DNA of 31,242 nt, taken from CAZNGF01 sp964572855. GTDB lineage: Bacteria > Bipolaricaulota > Bipolaricaulia > RBG-16-55-9 > JAJCYT01. The stretch is from the NCBI GenBank assembly GCA_964572855.1, contig CAZNGF010000033.1, positions 1-31,242 of the forward strand, given 5' to 3'. Position numbers and translations under genes: made by a program. Positions 29,739-31,242 of the stretch are shown here, in pieces. The number at the start of each line of letters is the position of its first letter. Position 1 is the first letter of the stretch. The notes under the pieces were generated by a model. The model was not told the origin of the DNA. It did not search any database and was given only the letters and a program-made list of their open reading frames with translations.

Positions 29739-31118
29739 ATGAGCTACCGAAGCGACCACGACTCGATGGGCGACGTGCGCGTGCCGGCCGAGGCGTACTG
29801 GGGACCGCAGACCCAGCGCGCCGTCGAAAACTTCCCGATCAGCGGCCTGCGGTTGCAGCCCGGCTTCATCCGCGCCCAGGCCATCATCAAGCGCGCCGCC
29901 GCGCTGGCCAACGTGGCCTGCGACAATCTCGATGAGAAGATCGGCCGGGTCATCGTCCAGGCGTGCGACGAGGTGATCACGGGCCGCTTCGACGACCAGT
30001 TCGTGGTCGACGTCTACCAGGCCGGTGCCGGCACCTCGCAGAACATGAACGCCAACGAGGTGATCGCCAACCGCGCGGTCGAGCTGCTGGGCGGGAACAA
30101 GGGCGACTACAAGCTGGTTCACCCCAACGACCACGTCAACCGCGGCCAGTCCACCAACGACACCATCCCCACGGCCATCCACGTCTCGGCGCTGGAAGCG
30201 GTCACGGGCGAGCTACTGCCCTCACTCAAGACGCTGCACGAGGAACTGGCCGCCAAGTCGAAAGCGTTTGACACCGTGGTCAAGGCCGGACGCACACACC
30301 TGCAGGACGCCGTGCCCATGCGGCTGGGCCAGGAGTTCGGCGGGTATGCGCGCATGGTCGAGCTCGGCATGCAACGGGTCGAGCAGGCGGCCGAGGGGCT
30401 CAAGGAAGTCGCGCTGGGCGGCAACGCCGTGGGCACGGGGATCAACACGCCGCCAGGGTATCGTGAAACAGCCGTCGAACGCCTGAACGACGTGGCGGCG
30501 CTCGGCTTCGTGCCGGCGAAAGATCCGTTCGAGGCCATCCAGAACCGCGACGCCGCGGTGCACCTCTCGGGCGCGCTGCGCACGGTGGCCACCTCGCTGA
30601 CCAAGATCGCCGACGACGTGCGCTTGCTGGCCTCGGGCCCGCGCACGGGCTTCAACGAGGTCCAGCTCCCGTCGGTGCAGCCCGGCTCCTCGATCATGCC
30701 CGGCAAGGTCAACCCCGTGCTGGCCGAGATGCTGAACCAAGTGTGCATCCAGGTGGTGGGCTGCGACGCCGCCGTGGCGCGCGCGGCCTCGTCGGGCCAG
30801 CTCGAGCTCAACGTCATGATGCCGGTGATGGCCTGGAACCTCCTGCACGCGATCCAGATCACGAGCAACGCCGTGGACGCGTTCGTCGAGCGCTGCCTGC
30901 GCGGCCTCATGGCCAACGAGGAGGCCTGCCGGCGCTTCGCCGAGGCCACCCCGCAGGTCGTGACCGCGCTCAGCCCGGTGCTGGGCTACGAGCAGGCCGC
31001 CGCCGTGCTCAAGCAAGCCATCGAAAGCGACCGGACCATCCGCGAGGTCGTGCTGGCGGAGGGCCTGCTGAGCGAGGACGAACTCAACCAGGCCCTGGAC
31101 CTGCGCAAGCTGACCTGA
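29739..31118 (+). CDS. Aspartate ammonia-lyase / class II fumarase family enzyme
   Basis: The 459-aa protein belongs to the fumarase/aspartase superfamily, which adds or removes water or ammonia across fumarate. The signature GSSIMPGKVNP is at 316-326, with VYQAGAGTSQNMNANEVIAN, HPNDHVNRGQSTNDTIPTAI and GRTHLQDAVPMRLGQEFGGY. The VYQxGAGTSxNMN form, NPVLAEMLNQ and the REVVLAEGLLSEDEL tail resemble aspartases, while the N-terminus SMGDVRVPAEAYWGPQTQRA resembles fumarases; aspartase is slightly favoured. The long frame opens far upstream, but ATG 29739 with GAGG 5 to 6 bases before it, 11 bases after the cytochrome gene, matches the family start. A repeat copy lies 15 bases after its stop. Confidence 0.9.
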   Translation: MSYRSDHDSMGDVRVPAEAYWGPQTQRAVENFPISGLRLQPGFIRAQAIIKRAAALANVACDNLDEKIGRVIVQACDEVITGRFDDQFVVDVYQAGAGTSQNMNANEVIANRAVELLGGNKGDYKLVHPNDHVNRGQSTNDTIPTAIHVSALEAVTGELLPSLKTLHEELAAKSKAFDTVVKAGRTHLQDAVPMRLGQEFGGYARMVELGMQRVEQAAEGLKEVALGGNAVGTGINTPPGYRETAVERLNDVAALGFVPAKDPFEAIQNRDAAVHLSGALRTVATSLTKIADDVRLLASGPRTGFNEVQLPSVQPGSSIMPGKVNPVLAEMLNQVCIQVVGCDAAVARAASSGQLELNVMMPVMAWNLLHAIQITSNAVDAFVERCLRGLMANEEACRRFAEATPQVVTALSPVLGYEQAAAVLKQAIESDRTIREVVLAEGLLSEDELNQALDLRKLT

Positions 31119-31133
31119 GCGGGAGAACAGGCC

Positions 31134-31242
31134 CTAGTACACCGCTACGATGTTTCTTCTGCGTAGGGGTTCCGTTCATGGGACCCGGCATGCACGCCTG
31201 GTTCTTTACCAGGAGGACGTTGTGGGCGGCTCAAACGCGTGG
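31134..31242 (+). repeat. MITE-like inverted-repeat element, copy C (cut by window end)
   Basis: The block begins CTAGTACACCGCTACGATG and continues GCGTAGGGGTTCCGTTCATG, closely matching the left half of copy B; its first 20 bases also match the right end of copy A when inverted. The inner hairpin (31167-31186) is kept, with two Watson-Crick pairs of copy B changed to G-U pairs. The right end lies outside the window. Confidence 0.65.

Overview
The window is GC-rich chromosomal DNA from a diderm bacterium. Two small beta-barrel-like exported proteins with Ala-x-Ala signal-peptide ends, one finishing in Phe, point to an outer membrane. Roughly thirty genes are packed on both strands with many 4-base stop/start overlaps. 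Two start modes coexist: Shine-Dalgarno starts (GGAGG family) and a set of starts where a -10 box ends 6 to 8 bases before the ATG, implying leaderless mRNAs. That mix, the GC content and the gene set (dprA, tex, a DinB-like protein, Trk, membrane MutS-like ATPase, cupredoxin) suggest the Deinococcota (a Trueperaceae-like lineage); this assignment is inference. No rRNA, tRNA, CRISPR array, phage or transposase gene was seen.

Layout. 1-2.7 kb: tail of an unknown gene, a gamma-glutamyltranspeptidase, a deletion-scarred DUF1028 remnant, a membrane-anchored cupredoxin and a broken tRNA-binding (EMAPII-like) gene. 2.8-5.4 kb: CBS protein and TetR repressor with an autoregulatory operator, then DinB-like and DsbA-like genes. 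5.4-9.8 kb: a MITE-like repeat, an Rrf2 regulator, a YebC/outer-membrane protein pair, an OsmC-thiolase pair and a second small outer-membrane protein whose promoter lies inside a perfect 36-bp palindrome. 9.8-14.6 kb: methyltransferase, CrcB-DUF190, zinc alcohol dehydrogenase, DprA, DUF3105 protein. 14.6-22 kb: gene fragment, FMN glutamate-synthase-like protein, second MITE-like copy, NAD(P)HX epimerase-like protein, CDP-alcohol phosphatidyltransferase, and trkA-trkH-MutS-like ATPase. 22-27.1 kb: CutA, Tex, PhzF-like, a decayed dehydrogenase and an Asp-nucleophile alpha/beta hydrolase. 27.2-31.2 kb: membrane-fused molybdopterin oxidoreductase, a possible 22-codon leaderless peptide, dihaem cytochrome c, an aspartase/fumarase, and a third MITE-like copy cut by the window edge.

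Most genes are ordinary housekeeping or redox functions. The unusual material is between them: a CTAGTAC-ended inverted-repeat family whose ends (like other small hairpin repeats here) supply TAG stop codons to neighbouring genes; several genes reduced by internal deletions; a consistent leaderless promoter grammar; the palindrome-embedded promoter at 9.8 kb; and a MutS-family ATPase with membrane segments in a potassium-uptake operon. I saw no clear new defence or metabolic system. The strongest candidates for new biology are the repeat family, the 9.8-kb switch, the possible leader peptide at 28.9 kb and the membrane MutS-like protein.
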